Source: Candidatus Gastranaerophilales bacterium (GTDB lineage Bacteria > Cyanobacteriota > Vampirovibrionia > Gastranaerophilales > Gastranaerophilaceae). From it: 5,457 nt of DNA. Within the stretch, counting starts at the first letter, position 1, and every line of letters starts with the position of its first letter. The notes beneath the pieces were generated by a model. That model ran no database searches and was not told where the DNA came from. It was given only the letters and a program-made list of their open reading frames with translations. Where the stretch lies: the NCBI GenBank assembly GCA_944325615.1, contig CALVAU010000218.1, positions 1 to 5,457 of the forward strand, read 5' to 3'. A program made the position numbers and the translations under genes. This document shows, in pieces, positions 1 to 5,457 of the stretch.

Positions 1-876
1 GCTGTTGTTGATGGGATTAAAAGTATATCTAAAGTTACAACAATCTTAGTACCTACAATGTGTTTCTTATATATTGGCGCAGGTCTTATAGTAATTCTTG
101 CAAACTTTATGCACATCCCTCATGCAATTGCATTGATTGTTCGTGAAGCATTTTCACCTCACGCAGTTGCAGGCGGTGTATTCGGTACTATTATTATAGG
201 ACTAAGACGTTCAGTTCAGTCAAATGAAGCAGGTACAGGTGCTGCAGCTATTGCTTATGCAACAGTTAAGACCAATGAGCCTGTATCACAAGGGTTTGTA
301 GCACTATTAGAAACTCTTTTAACCGGTATTTTATGCCTTTTAACTTCATTTGCAATCGTATTTTCAGGAATTTTGGAACAAACTCAAGTTGGTAAAATTT
401 CAGGTATCGAACTTGCAAGTTCAGCATTCCAGTCTGTAATTTCATTCTTCCCATATATTTTATCAGTTGTAGTTATATTATTTGCACTTTCAACTTTGAT
501 AAGCTGGGCATATTACGGACAAAAAGCTTGGACATTCCTAGTTGGTGAAGGTCATAAACGTAATCTTGCTTTCGATATCATTTATTGCGTATTTATCGTA
601 ATAGGTTCTGCAATGAACGTAGCATCAGTTATAAATATTACAGATGCGATGATGATTGCGATGTCAGTACCAAACATTATTGCACTTTATGTATTAGCTC
701 CTGAAATTAAAAATGATTTGAAATTATATTGCAAAAATCATAACATCGGAAAATTCATTGTACCCGATTGGATTAAATCTGTAACTCCTGCAGCTATTCC
801 TGCAACTCAGAGTTCAGCTGCAATTAATGTAGAGAAAGAAGGACCATCATGTCGTCAGATCAACAAATTATCATAA
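1..876 (+). CDS. AGCS-family sodium:alanine/amino-acid symporter, C-terminal part (5' end outside window)
   Basis: This is an integral membrane carrier that imports a small neutral amino acid (alanine or glycine in characterised relatives) with Na+. The reading frame is open from base 1, so the ATG at 58 is internal and the true start lies outside the window. The 291 residues seen are roughly the C-terminal 60% of a family usually 450-550 residues long. The diagnostic AGCS motif SNEAGTG is at residues 74-80, preceded by a Gly/Ile-rich short segment (about 57-68) and followed by KTNEPVSQG. Hydrophobic segments lie at about 16-36, 100-124, 147-168, 190-211 and 215-234. The tail after about residue 236 is hydrophilic and cytoplasmic-looking. 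The last 28 bases overlap the start of the ACT-domain gene, so the two are probably translationally coupled. The family is confident; the exact substrate and ion cannot be read from the sequence. Confidence 0.93.
   Translation, partial: AVVDGIKSISKVTTILVPTMCFLYIGAGLIVILANFMHIPHAIALIVREAFSPHAVAGGVFGTIIIGLRRSVQSNEAGTGAAAIAYATVKTNEPVSQGFVALLETLLTGILCLLTSFAIVFSGILEQTQVGKISGIELASSAFQSVISFFPYILSVVVILFALSTLISWAYYGQKAWTFLVGEGHKRNLAFDIIYCVFIVIGSAMNVASVINITDAMMIAMSVPNIIALYVLAPEIKNDLKLYCKNHNIGKFIVPDWIKSVTPAAIPATQSSAAINVEKEGPSCRQINKLS
839..843 (+). promoter_or_regulatory. Shine-Dalgarno site of the ACT-domain gene, inside the symporter gene
   Basis: AAGGA lies five bases before the ATG at 849, within the last codons of the symporter. 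It supports that start and the 28-base overlap, and shows the ACT gene can recruit ribosomes itself as well as receive them by coupling. Confidence 0.75.
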
Positions 877-1130
877 CAGTCTCAGGTGTTGACAAAGTCG
901 GCATTGTTGCAAAAGTAGCAACAGCAATGGCTGAATATGAAGTCAACATAGAAGATATCAAACAAACTCTTATGCAAGGACATTTCGTAATGTTTATGCT
1001 TGGAAATATAGAAAAATCAAAATATTCTTTTAAAGAAATTAAAGAAGCTCTCACAAATGCAGGTAAAGAACTCGGAATGGAAGTATGGGTTCAACGAAAA
1101 GAAATTTTTGATAATATGCACAATTTATAA
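849..1130 (+). CDS. ACT-domain protein, UPF0237 family
   Basis: This 93-residue cytosolic protein consists of one ACT domain, a ligand-binding fold that commonly senses amino acids. The N-terminal pattern IITVSGVDKVGIVAKVA (about residues 7-23) is the ACT first strand, the DKxGIVA loop and the first helix. The stretch VNIEDIKQTLMQGHFVMFML (about 32-51) and the ending VWVQRKEIFDNMHNL match the stand-alone UPF0237 family closely in content and in length (about 90 residues). No catalytic domain is attached, so it is presumably a regulator or ligand-binding partner, related to GcvR-like ACT proteins. It begins inside the symporter gene and a terminator follows its stop codon, so the two form one transcript end. 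A link to amino-acid uptake is inferred from this arrangement; the ligand is unknown. Confidence 0.9.
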   Translation: MSSDQQIIITVSGVDKVGIVAKVATAMAEYEVNIEDIKQTLMQGHFVMFMLGNIEKSKYSFKEIKEALTNAGKELGMEVWVQRKEIFDNMHNL

Positions 1131-1159
1131 AAATTAAAAAACCAACCTTTCTTAATTAC

Positions 1160-1203
1160 AAAAACAACACCGATTCACGTTTCAAAATGTCGGTGTTGTT
1201 TTT
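1160..1203 (+). terminator. Rho-independent terminator after the symporter/ACT unit
   Basis: Arms 1160-1173 and 1190-1203 form a 14-bp perfect inverted repeat with core AACAACACCGA, enclosing a 16-base loop. The right arm ends in a T-rich run (GTTGTTTTT). It lies 30 bases after the ACT stop codon and before the promoter of the GH57 gene. Confidence 0.88.
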
Positions 1204-1223
1204 ATATAAAACAATGATATAAT
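1196..1223 (+). promoter_or_regulatory. Predicted sigma-70-type promoter of the GH57 gene (extended -10)
   Basis: A perfect TATAAT is at 1218-1223, preceded by TG at 1215-1216, giving the extended -10 form TGnTATAAT. A partial -35 (TTGTTT, 1196-1201) sits 16 bases upstream and overlaps the right arm of the preceding terminator. Transcription would begin near 1230, leaving a leader of about 20 bases. Confidence 0.65.
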
Positions 1224-1252
1224 AATTTTACAGTCGGAGTTAAGTTAATCGT

Positions 1253-3484
1253 ATGATGAGTCAAACTAAAAAATTATCTATTGCATTTTACTGGCATTTT
1301 CATCAGCCTGTATATCAACTTACTCCTGAAGGCGATTATCTAATGCCTTGGGTGCGTTTGCATGCTGTAAAAGATTACCTTGAAATGGTTACCATCCTTG
1401 ATAAATTTAAAAACATTAAGCTAAATTTCAATTTAGTTCCGGTACTTTTGGATTCATTCATAGACTATGCAGAAAATAATGCTCACGACTTACACTCAAG
1501 AATGACGGTTACCGATATAAATGAATTGGATGATAACGACAAAGAGTTTATTTTGAATAATTTTTTTGATGCAAATTATCAAAATATGATTTTTCCGTTT
1601 GAAGAATACAATCGGTTATACCAAAAAAGGGTTTCCAATCCTGACTGCCCGCTGGATATATTTACAGATCAAGAATATTCTGACCTTATGGCATTATTCA
1701 ACCTTGCTTGGTTTGATCCTGCACATAAAAACAAATATCCGGCATTAAAAAAATTATTTAAAAAGGGCAAAAATTATACTCTCGAAGACAGACAAAATAT
1801 TATAGAAATTCAACGGGATATTATAAGAAAAATCATCCCGACATATAAAAAATTTCTTAAAAAAGGTCAAATCGAGATTACGACAAGCCCTTATTATCAC
1901 CCAATACTTCCTATTTTGCTTGACATCAGCGGCATAAAAAAGACTTTTACAGACGACTTACCTGTTGATTTAAAAATGGGATTGGATGCAAAACTTCAGA
2001 CAGAATTTGCACTTGATAGAATTGAAGAACTTTTTGGAAAAAGACCAAAAGGGATTTGGCCATCAGAACATTGTCTTAGCCCTAAGACCGTTGATATGTT
2101 AAATGATCTAGGAATAGAATGGACTATTTCTGATGAAGGAGTTCTGTCAAATAGTATTGATTTTGAATTTGTAAGAGATTTCAAAGGATACTTAGAAGAT
2201 CCTTACCATCTTTTAAAATCTTATGAATACAAAAACGGAACAAAAATTATATTCAGAAATGCAGTAATTCCAAATTTAATAAGTTTTGAATATCCAAATC
2301 ATGATGCGATTTTAGCAGCAAATGATCTTTACGACAGAATAAAAGTTGCGCAGAGCAAACTACTTTCATCACCTGACGAAAATCATCTTTTGACGATTGC
2401 AATGGATGGTGAAAATTGTTGGGAAAATTATGCTCAAAACGGGTTTGTATTCTTAAAAACTTTATATAAGCTTATTGAAGAAGACAAATCTCTTGAGACA
2501 GTTTTGATATCAGATTATTTGGAAAAAGAAAAACATCACAAACCTCTAAAAAAACTTTGCTCAGGTTCATGGATAAACAGGAATTTCAAACTTTGGATTG
2601 ACGAGCCTCTAAAAAATCTTGCTTGGACATATTTAAAACAAGTAAGAGATGATTTTTCAAAATTTGTAAAAGAAAATCCACTTAATCCGAATATTGAAGC
2701 AGCAAGAAAAGAATTGTTTATTTGCGAAGGCAGTGATTGGTTCTGGTGGTATGGAGAGCCGAATGATTCAGGAAGAGATAATATTTTTGATTATCTTTTC
2801 AGAGAACATTTAAAAAATATCTATATTTGTCTTGGGCTTGAGACACCAAAATATCTCGATACTCCTTTAATCTCAGCAATAGCAAAACCTTCAAGATACC
2901 CGAAAGGCGAAATTACTCCGGGAATGACAGGAAATGACAGCAAAGATGATTCTTGGCTTAATGCCGGATGTATAGATATTCCTGACGGTCCGCTTTTGAG
3001 TGAATCTAAATTCTTTGATAGAATTTGTTTTGGGTATGATAAGCAAAATCTTTATTTCAGATTGTATGTTAATGAATATATTCAAAACAATCCGGAATTG
3101 AATGAAAAAACTTTCCAAATTTATATATACCTTAGAAATGCCGACAGAAAACATACTCTATCCCCTGTAAGGTTAATAAATAAAACAGAAAATATTCTAC
3201 CTATTTCAAAAGAAAAATTTCATAACGAAATTCAAATTGCGGTGCAAAATAATAAAATCCAATTCTTAAGACTCATCAAATCAATCCCGAATAATCTATG
3301 GGTACTGCAAAGCACAAAAGAAATACAATCCGTATATGACAACGTTATAGATTTGAGTATTCCGTTTGATTTGATTGACATAGATATGGGAGAATCCGTT
3401 GAATTCTGCTTTGTAAATGCAAACTATGGCATCAAAGATTTCTTTATACCAAACGATATGCTTTTAAATATAAGACGAGAATAA
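1253..3484 (+). CDS. GH57 family glycoside hydrolase (alpha-amylase / alpha-glucan-acting), complete
   Basis: This 743-residue enzyme should hydrolyse or transfer alpha-glucosidic bonds in glycogen-, starch- or maltodextrin-like substrates by the retaining GH57 mechanism. There is no signal peptide, so it is probably cytoplasmic and acts on internal storage glucan. The conserved GH57 regions are all present: FHQP (residues 16-19); GQIEITTSPYYHP (205-217); GIWPSE, whose Glu272 is the expected nucleophile; and AMDGENCWE, whose Asp385 is the expected acid/base. A later block, EGSDWFWWYGE (492-502), is typical of the long GH57 subgroup. Residues from about 560 to the end look like the beta-sandwich domain of that subgroup, with DRICFGYDKQNLYFRLYV as a hallmark strand pair. 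Two in-frame ATGs lie at 1253 and 1256; the only SD-like site (GGAG, 1236-1239) is 13 bases before the first, a somewhat long gap. The family is very confident; whether it is an amylase, branching-type or transferase enzyme is not settled. Confidence 0.94.
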   Translation: MMSQTKKLSIAFYWHFHQPVYQLTPEGDYLMPWVRLHAVKDYLEMVTILDKFKNIKLNFNLVPVLLDSFIDYAENNAHDLHSRMTVTDINELDDNDKEFILNNFFDANYQNMIFPFEEYNRLYQKRVSNPDCPLDIFTDQEYSDLMALFNLAWFDPAHKNKYPALKKLFKKGKNYTLEDRQNIIEIQRDIIRKIIPTYKKFLKKGQIEITTSPYYHPILPILLDISGIKKTFTDDLPVDLKMGLDAKLQTEFALDRIEELFGKRPKGIWPSEHCLSPKTVDMLNDLGIEWTISDEGVLSNSIDFEFVRDFKGYLEDPYHLLKSYEYKNGTKIIFRNAVIPNLISFEYPNHDAILAANDLYDRIKVAQSKLLSSPDENHLLTIAMDGENCWENYAQNGFVFLKTLYKLIEEDKSLETVLISDYLEKEKHHKPLKKLCSGSWINRNFKLWIDEPLKNLAWTYLKQVRDDFSKFVKENPLNPNIEAARKELFICEGSDWFWWYGEPNDSGRDNIFDYLFREHLKNIYICLGLETPKYLDTPLISAIAKPSRYPKGEITPGMTGNDSKDDSWLNAGCIDIPDGPLLSESKFFDRICFGYDKQNLYFRLYVNEYIQNNPELNEKTFQIYIYLRNADRKHTLSPVRLINKTENILPISKEKFHNEIQIAVQNNKIQFLRLIKSIPNNLWVLQSTKEIQSVYDNVIDLSIPFDLIDIDMGESVEFCFVNANYGIKDFFIPNDMLLNIRRE

Positions 3485-3575
3485 TTTATTAAAAATTGTA
3501 AAAACAAATACAAAATATAGTAAAGTTTTTTATTTTTCAGCCGTTAAAAAACAAATATAGAATAAAGGATTAAAT

Positions 3576-3764
3576 ATGACAGACTTGTATTCAGATTATT
3601 CAAATAATAGGGGAAATCCTCAGCTTGACAAGGATTACTGGAAAAACCAGAAAAACAAATCCGACAAACAAGAAAATTACAATTTATTTGATAATTTAAT
3701 CAAAACAAATTTTGACATTGAAAATCTGAAAAGTATTTCTGTTTTTAAAACCAAAGATAAATAA
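3576..3764 (+). CDS. Hypothetical small protein, 62 residues, downstream of GH57
   Basis: I do not recognise this family. The gene has a strong SD (AAAGGA, 3564-3569) six bases before its ATG, and its stop lies inside a strong terminator, so it has the outline of a real gene. The protein is highly hydrophilic, rich in Asn, Asp and Lys, has no Cys and no membrane segment, and looks largely disordered in its first 40 residues. The last 20 residues (FDIENLKSISVFKTKDK) could form a short ordered element. It begins 91 bases after the GH57 stop with no convincing terminator between them, so it may share that transcript, although the intervening AT-rich DNA could also hold a weak promoter (for example TATAGT at 3516-3521). 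Any functional link to glucan metabolism would be a guess. Confidence 0.65.
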   Translation: MTDLYSDYSNNRGNPQLDKDYWKNQKNKSDKQENYNLFDNLIKTNFDIENLKSISVFKTKDK

Positions 3765-3800
3765 AAAAGACTTCTTTTCAAAGAAGTCTTTTTTATTTAT
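3757..3800. terminator. Bidirectional terminator between the 62-residue gene and dut
   Basis: Arms 3757-3776 and 3781-3800 form a 20-bp perfect inverted repeat with a four-base loop (TTCA). The core AGACTTCTT/AAGAAGTCT is flanked by A6 on the left and T6 on the right, so it works as an intrinsic terminator in both directions. It contains the stop codon of the rightward small gene and touches the stop codon of the leftward dut gene, serving both convergent units. Confidence 0.93.
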
Positions 3801-4237
3801 TACTTTCCTGTAGATCCAAATCCTCCTGCGCCTCTTGCAGTTTGCGTCAATTCGGTAACAACTTCAATTTTTGCCTGCTCTACTTTAGCAATAATCATTT
3901 GGGCTATTCTCTCCTGCGGTTCTATTGTATATGTTTCATTTGAAAGATTTACTACAGGCACACAAACTTCTCCACGATAGTCCTCATCGATAGTACCAAC
4001 ACAATTTATTAAAGAAATTCCATGTTTGATAGATAATCCTGATCTTGGTCTGATTTGAGCTTCATATCCATGCTCAAGCTCTATTTTTATACCTGTCGGA
4101 ACTAATGCTCTTTCCAAAGATTTTAATGTGATCGGCTCTTCTATTGCAGCACACAAATCCATTCCTGCAGCACCTTCTGTTTTATACTCGGGTAAATTCT
4201 TGTTATGTGCCAAACGCTCTATTTTTAATACTGTCAT
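3800..4237 (-). CDS. dut: dUTP diphosphatase (dUTPase)
   Basis: This 145-residue cytosolic enzyme hydrolyses dUTP to dUMP and pyrophosphate, keeping uracil out of DNA and supplying dUMP for thymidylate synthesis. All five motifs of the trimeric all-beta dUTPase family are present in order: AAGMDLCAA (residues 23-31), PRSGLS (64-69), NCVGTIDEDYRGE (78-90, with Asp84 as the expected catalytic base and Tyr87 near the deoxyribose), ERIAQMI (109-115) and the C-terminal P-loop-like RGAGGFGSTG (135-144) with Phe140 that stacks on uracil. The length is normal and the gene is intact. The start is supported by AAAAGGAG (4251-4244) six bases upstream. It stands alone, convergent with the small gene on its left and divergent from the 70-residue gene on its right. 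Confidence 0.97.
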   Translation of the reverse strand: MTVLKIERLAHNKNLPEYKTEGAAGMDLCAAIEEPITLKSLERALVPTGIKIELEHGYEAQIRPRSGLSIKHGISLINCVGTIDEDYRGEVCVPVVNLSNETYTIEPQERIAQMIIAKVEQAKIEVVTELTQTARGAGGFGSTGK

Positions 4238-4378
4238 TCCATTCTCCTTTTATTTAATAATAAATCATATATTTATATTTTTGAAATTATTAATTTTTGT
4301 AACAATATATACTTATTATGCAAATCGTATATATCAAAATACTTTATATATATACAGACAGCATGAGAGGGAGCTTAA
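4238..4378. promoter_or_regulatory. AT-rich divergent intergenic region between dut and the 70-residue gene
   Basis: These 141 bases must hold the promoters of both divergent genes. The DNA is nearly all A/T, with several TATATA-like runs and -10-like hexamers on the + strand (TATACT at 4308-4313, TATTAT at 4314-4319), but none has a good -35 at 16-18 bases, so I do not assign exact promoters. The ribosome sites are clear: dut at 4244-4251 (- strand), and GGGAG at 4369-4373 (+ strand). I see no operator-like GC palindrome or riboswitch. Confidence 0.45.
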
Positions 4379-4591
4379 ATGGGCACAATTTTAAATAGCA
4401 TTAGCATTTCACACGTAATCGAATTTTTAGAAAGATGTTTTTCACATACAACAGTACAAGAATCAAAAGCAGATAATCTATCTGAATTTCAACTTGCTGA
4501 AATAAATATGGAATTACCGGAAATCAATTTGGAAATTCAAGATATCCAATTTGAATTTAAAGATATTAAATTAATTTCTATTGCATCATAA
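4379..4591 (+). CDS. Hypothetical small acidic protein, 70 residues, with C-terminal heptad repeats
   Basis: I do not recognise this family. The start is supported by GGGAG (4369-4373) five bases before the ATG, and a terminator hairpin lies about 33 bases after the stop. The N-terminal 25 residues (SHVIEFLERCFSH and flanks) could form an amphipathic helix with one Cys at position 20. Residues 41-68 are four consecutive seven-residue units with the pattern [ED]-I-[NQK]-[MLF]-E-[LIF]-x, such as EINLEIQ and DIQFEFK; the fourth is more degenerate. A partial unit (EFQLA) occurs at 36-40. Within each unit hydrophobic residues alternate with polar ones, as in beta strands, rather than in the a/d spacing of a coiled coil. 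No signal peptide or membrane segment is evident. It diverges from dut and converges with the 159-residue gene. The role is unknown. Confidence 0.62.
   Translation: MGTILNSISISHVIEFLERCFSHTTVQESKADNLSEFQLAEINMELPEINLEIQDIQFEFKDIKLISIAS
4499..4582 (+). repeat. Four 21-bp imperfect tandem repeats encoding heptads
   Basis: The units are 4499-4519, 4520-4540, 4541-4561 and 4562-4582. Each starts GAAAT or GATAT and encodes a seven-residue unit beginning Glu/Asp-Ile. The protein pattern is better kept than the DNA, which suggests old duplications held by selection on the protein. The last unit has lost the Glu at position 5. Confidence 0.6.
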
Positions 4592-4599
4592 AAATATTC

Positions 4600-5079
4600 C
4601 TAAGAATTCATACTTTTAAAAATCGCCTTTATTTTACTCAATAAAGGTGTTTTTTTATTACCAGTTTTATATGATTCAAAGTTAGCAATATCTTCAGCTA
4701 CATATAAAAGTCCTTCCTTTTGATTTTGCGGACGTAGAATATCTTTTTTACTTTCTCTAATCAAAGTTTTGTAACCTAATCTATTAAGTAGCGGCAGCTT
4801 TCTAATTAAAAGTATTTCGTCAATGTGTTCTCCGTCATATTTTGAATTAGCAATATATCCGATAATATTCCACTTTATACCGTCTATTTTTACTGAGACT
4901 TTATTATCATGTACATAAATATCAGAAGTTTTATTATTTTTTTGTCTCAAAATATATTGCTCAGCTGCATTCGGATTATCTTTAAAAACATCATTAAAGA
5001 ATTTTCTTCCACCTTTATTAAACTTAACAGCCATACCAAAAGAAGTTTGGTTTCCTGAAATTGGGGTAATGCTCTTCAT
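4600..5079 (-). CDS. Uncharacterised 159-residue protein
   Basis: I cannot assign a known family. The ATG at 5079 is chosen because AAAGGA (5091-5086) lies exactly six bases before it; a longer in-frame version would begin with a TTG at 5109 and have no SD. The protein has no signal peptide or membrane segment and is fairly basic, especially at the end. The N-terminus contains NQTSFGMAVKF (residues 10-20). The middle (about 45-90) has short alternating strands, such as SDIYVHDNKVSVKIDG, then IDEILLIRKLPLL, suggesting a small alpha/beta or mainly beta fold. The last 20 residues are rich in Lys. A possible promoter has TTTCAA (5135-5130) with TATATT-like sequence (5114-5109), but the spacing is poor. 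It follows alaS on the same strand after a hairpin, and is probably transcribed separately. From memory, SFGM/FGA-type N-termini recur in small proteins of gut Gastranaerophilales; this is unverified. Confidence 0.72.
   Translation of the reverse strand: MKSITPISGNQTSFGMAVKFNKGGRKFFNDVFKDNPNAAEQYILRQKNNKTSDIYVHDNKVSVKIDGIKWNIIGYIANSKYDGEHIDEILLIRKLPLLNRLGYKTLIRESKKDILRPQNQKEGLLYVAEDIANFESYKTGNKKTPLLSKIKAIFKSMNS
4624..4656 (+). terminator. Rho-independent terminator of the 70-residue gene, inside the convergent CDS
   Basis: Arms 4624-4633 (CGCCTTTATT) and 4640-4649 (AATAAAGGTG) pair over 10 bp with one G-U, closing a six-base loop, and seven T (4650-4656) follow. As RNA this is a good + strand terminator 33 bases after the 70-residue gene's stop. 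The DNA is also the codons for the C-terminal end of the leftward gene. On the - strand the G-U becomes an A-C mismatch, so the hairpin is weaker in that direction, though five T follow. Confidence 0.75.
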
Positions 5080-5085
5080 ACTTTT

Positions 5086-5091
5086 TCCTTT
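5086..5091 (-). promoter_or_regulatory. Shine-Dalgarno site that fixes the start of the 159-residue protein
   Basis: AAAGGA on the - strand is six bases upstream of the ATG at 5079. It lies inside the longer TTG-started reading frame, and so argues for the internal ATG as the true start. Confidence 0.75.
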
Positions 5092-5147
5092 ATAAACTAT
5101 TCTTAACAAATATATTTTATTATTTTTATTTGAAATAATAAATGGAT

Positions 5148-5178
5148 TAACAAGACGGGGAAAATCCCCGTCTTGTTA
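5148..5178 (-). terminator. Probable terminator hairpin at the end of alaS
   Basis: Arms 5148-5160 and 5166-5178 form a 13-bp perfect inverted repeat with core ACAAGACGGGG and a five-base loop (14 bp with a three-base loop if the loop A-T pairs). It is one of the most GC-rich spots in the window. It includes the alaS stop codon (5176-5178). The following - strand sequence (TTGTTAATCC if the GC core is taken as the stem) is only a weak U-tract, so termination may be partial or the hairpin may protect the 3' end. Confidence 0.6.
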
Positions 5179-5457
5179 TGCTTCAACTTTTGCATTTTTC
5201 AAATCATTTTCTATTTTAGCTAAAATTTCATTTAATTTTGAAGCATCCTTTACACCGCCTTGTGCAAAATTAGGTCTTCCACCACCGTTTGCACCTGTTG
5301 CTCGAGCTATTTCGCCAACAATCTTACCGGCATTGATGCCTTTTTTAACAAAGCTGTCTGATACTTTTGCAATAACAGTTTTTGAATTTGCAAGAACTAT
5401 TATGCTTTCACCCAGCTTATTTGATAAGAATTCAACGCCTACTTTAGCTGCAAGAGG
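5176..5457 (-). CDS. alaS: Alanyl-tRNA synthetase, C-terminal end (5' part outside window)
   Basis: This is the final 93 residues of the enzyme that charges tRNA-Ala with alanine in the cytosol. The frame is open to the window edge. The diagnostic stretch GANGGGRPNFAQGGVKD (about 54 to 70 residues into the visible part) is the GGGRPxxAQGG motif of the DHHA1/C-Ala domain at the end of bacterial AlaS, followed by the usual Lys/Leu-rich final helix. Upstream, the pattern GESIIVLANSKTVIAKVSD is the preceding DHHA1 strand region. The catalytic and editing domains are not visible, so completeness cannot be judged. The enzyme acts only in translation; an alanine connection to the symporter about 4.3 kb away is probably coincidental. 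Confidence 0.94.
   Translation of the reverse strand, partial: PLAAKVGVEFLSNKLGESIIVLANSKTVIAKVSDSFVKKGINAGKIVGEIARATGANGGGRPNFAQGGVKDASKLNEILAKIENDLKNAKVEA

Noticed and set aside
2919..2942. Short direct repeat AATGACAG in the GH57 gene
   Set aside because: Only two adjacent copies within coding sequence encoding a Gly/Asp linker; no sign of a mobile or regulatory role.
2891..3154. 87-residue frame antisense to the GH57 C-terminal region, and similar antisense frames at 266-454, 860-1054 and 1996-2184
   Set aside because: All lie fully inside confident genes, lack ribosome sites and show no recognisable protein features.
3525..3552. 8-bp inverted repeat (GTTTTTTA/TAAAAAAC) between GH57 and the 62-residue gene, as a possible terminator
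   Set aside because: The stem is nearly all A/T with a 12-base loop and no following T-run, so it is expected by chance in such DNA.
4128..4394. An 88-residue open frame on the + strand spanning the dut 5' end and the intergenic region
   Set aside because: Its first 110 bases are antisense to dut, it has no SD, and it ends inside the well-supported 70-residue gene. The hydrophobic middle is a by-product of AT-rich DNA.
5080..5109. N-terminal extension of the 159-residue protein from a TTG start
   Set aside because: No SD precedes the TTG, while a well-spaced AAAGGA sits inside the extension, directly before ATG 5079.
1..5457. Possible alanine-centred cluster, since an alanine-type symporter and alaS are in one window
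   Set aside because: They lie at opposite ends on opposite strands, separated by unrelated genes and several terminators; no T-box or shared regulatory sequence was seen.

Overview
This is a 5.46-kb, strongly AT-rich bacterial window holding eight protein-coding genes. Two are cut by the window ends, an amino-acid symporter on the left and alanyl-tRNA synthetase on the right. There are no RNA genes, insertion sequences or CRISPR arrays. Genes are compact, most have AGGA-type Shine-Dalgarno sites 5 to 6 bases before ATG, and most units end in clear hairpin terminators. The AT bias, the large GH57 glycosidase of the cyanobacterial/deep-branching type and a small protein starting ...NQTSFGMAVKF would fit a gut Gastranaerophilales/Vampirovibrionia (non-photosynthetic cyanobacterial sister) genome. 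That placement is an impression, not proof; a low-GC Firmicute or another host-associated lineage is possible.

Layout from left to right. Positions 1-1130 (+) hold the C-terminal part of an AGCS-family sodium:amino-acid symporter, overlapping by 28 bases a 93-residue ACT-domain protein of the UPF0237 family; a strong hairpin terminator closes this unit (about 1160-1203). Positions 1253-3484 (+) encode a complete 743-residue GH57 glycoside hydrolase. It has its own TGnTATAAT promoter, whose -35 region lies on the right arm of the preceding terminator. It is followed without a convincing terminator by a 62-residue hypothetical gene (3576-3764). A 20-bp perfect inverted repeat (3757-3800) then separates this rightward unit from the convergent dut gene (dUTPase, 3800-4237, -).

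An AT-rich divergent intergenic region (4238-4378) lies between dut and a 70-residue gene on the + strand (4379-4591). The C-terminal half of that small protein is built of four seven-residue repeats. Its apparent terminator sits inside the 3' end of the convergent gene for an unrecognised 159-residue protein (4600-5079, -). Upstream of that, on the same strand, is the end of alaS (5176 to the window end), with a GC-rich hairpin at its stop codon.

The known genes are ordinary metabolism and housekeeping: amino-acid uptake with a probable small-molecule sensor, alpha-glucan processing, nucleotide-pool sanitation and aminoacylation. The least explained items are the heptad-repeat small protein, the 159-residue protein and the 62-residue ORF. 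I found no clear multi-gene defence, mobile or biosynthetic system here.
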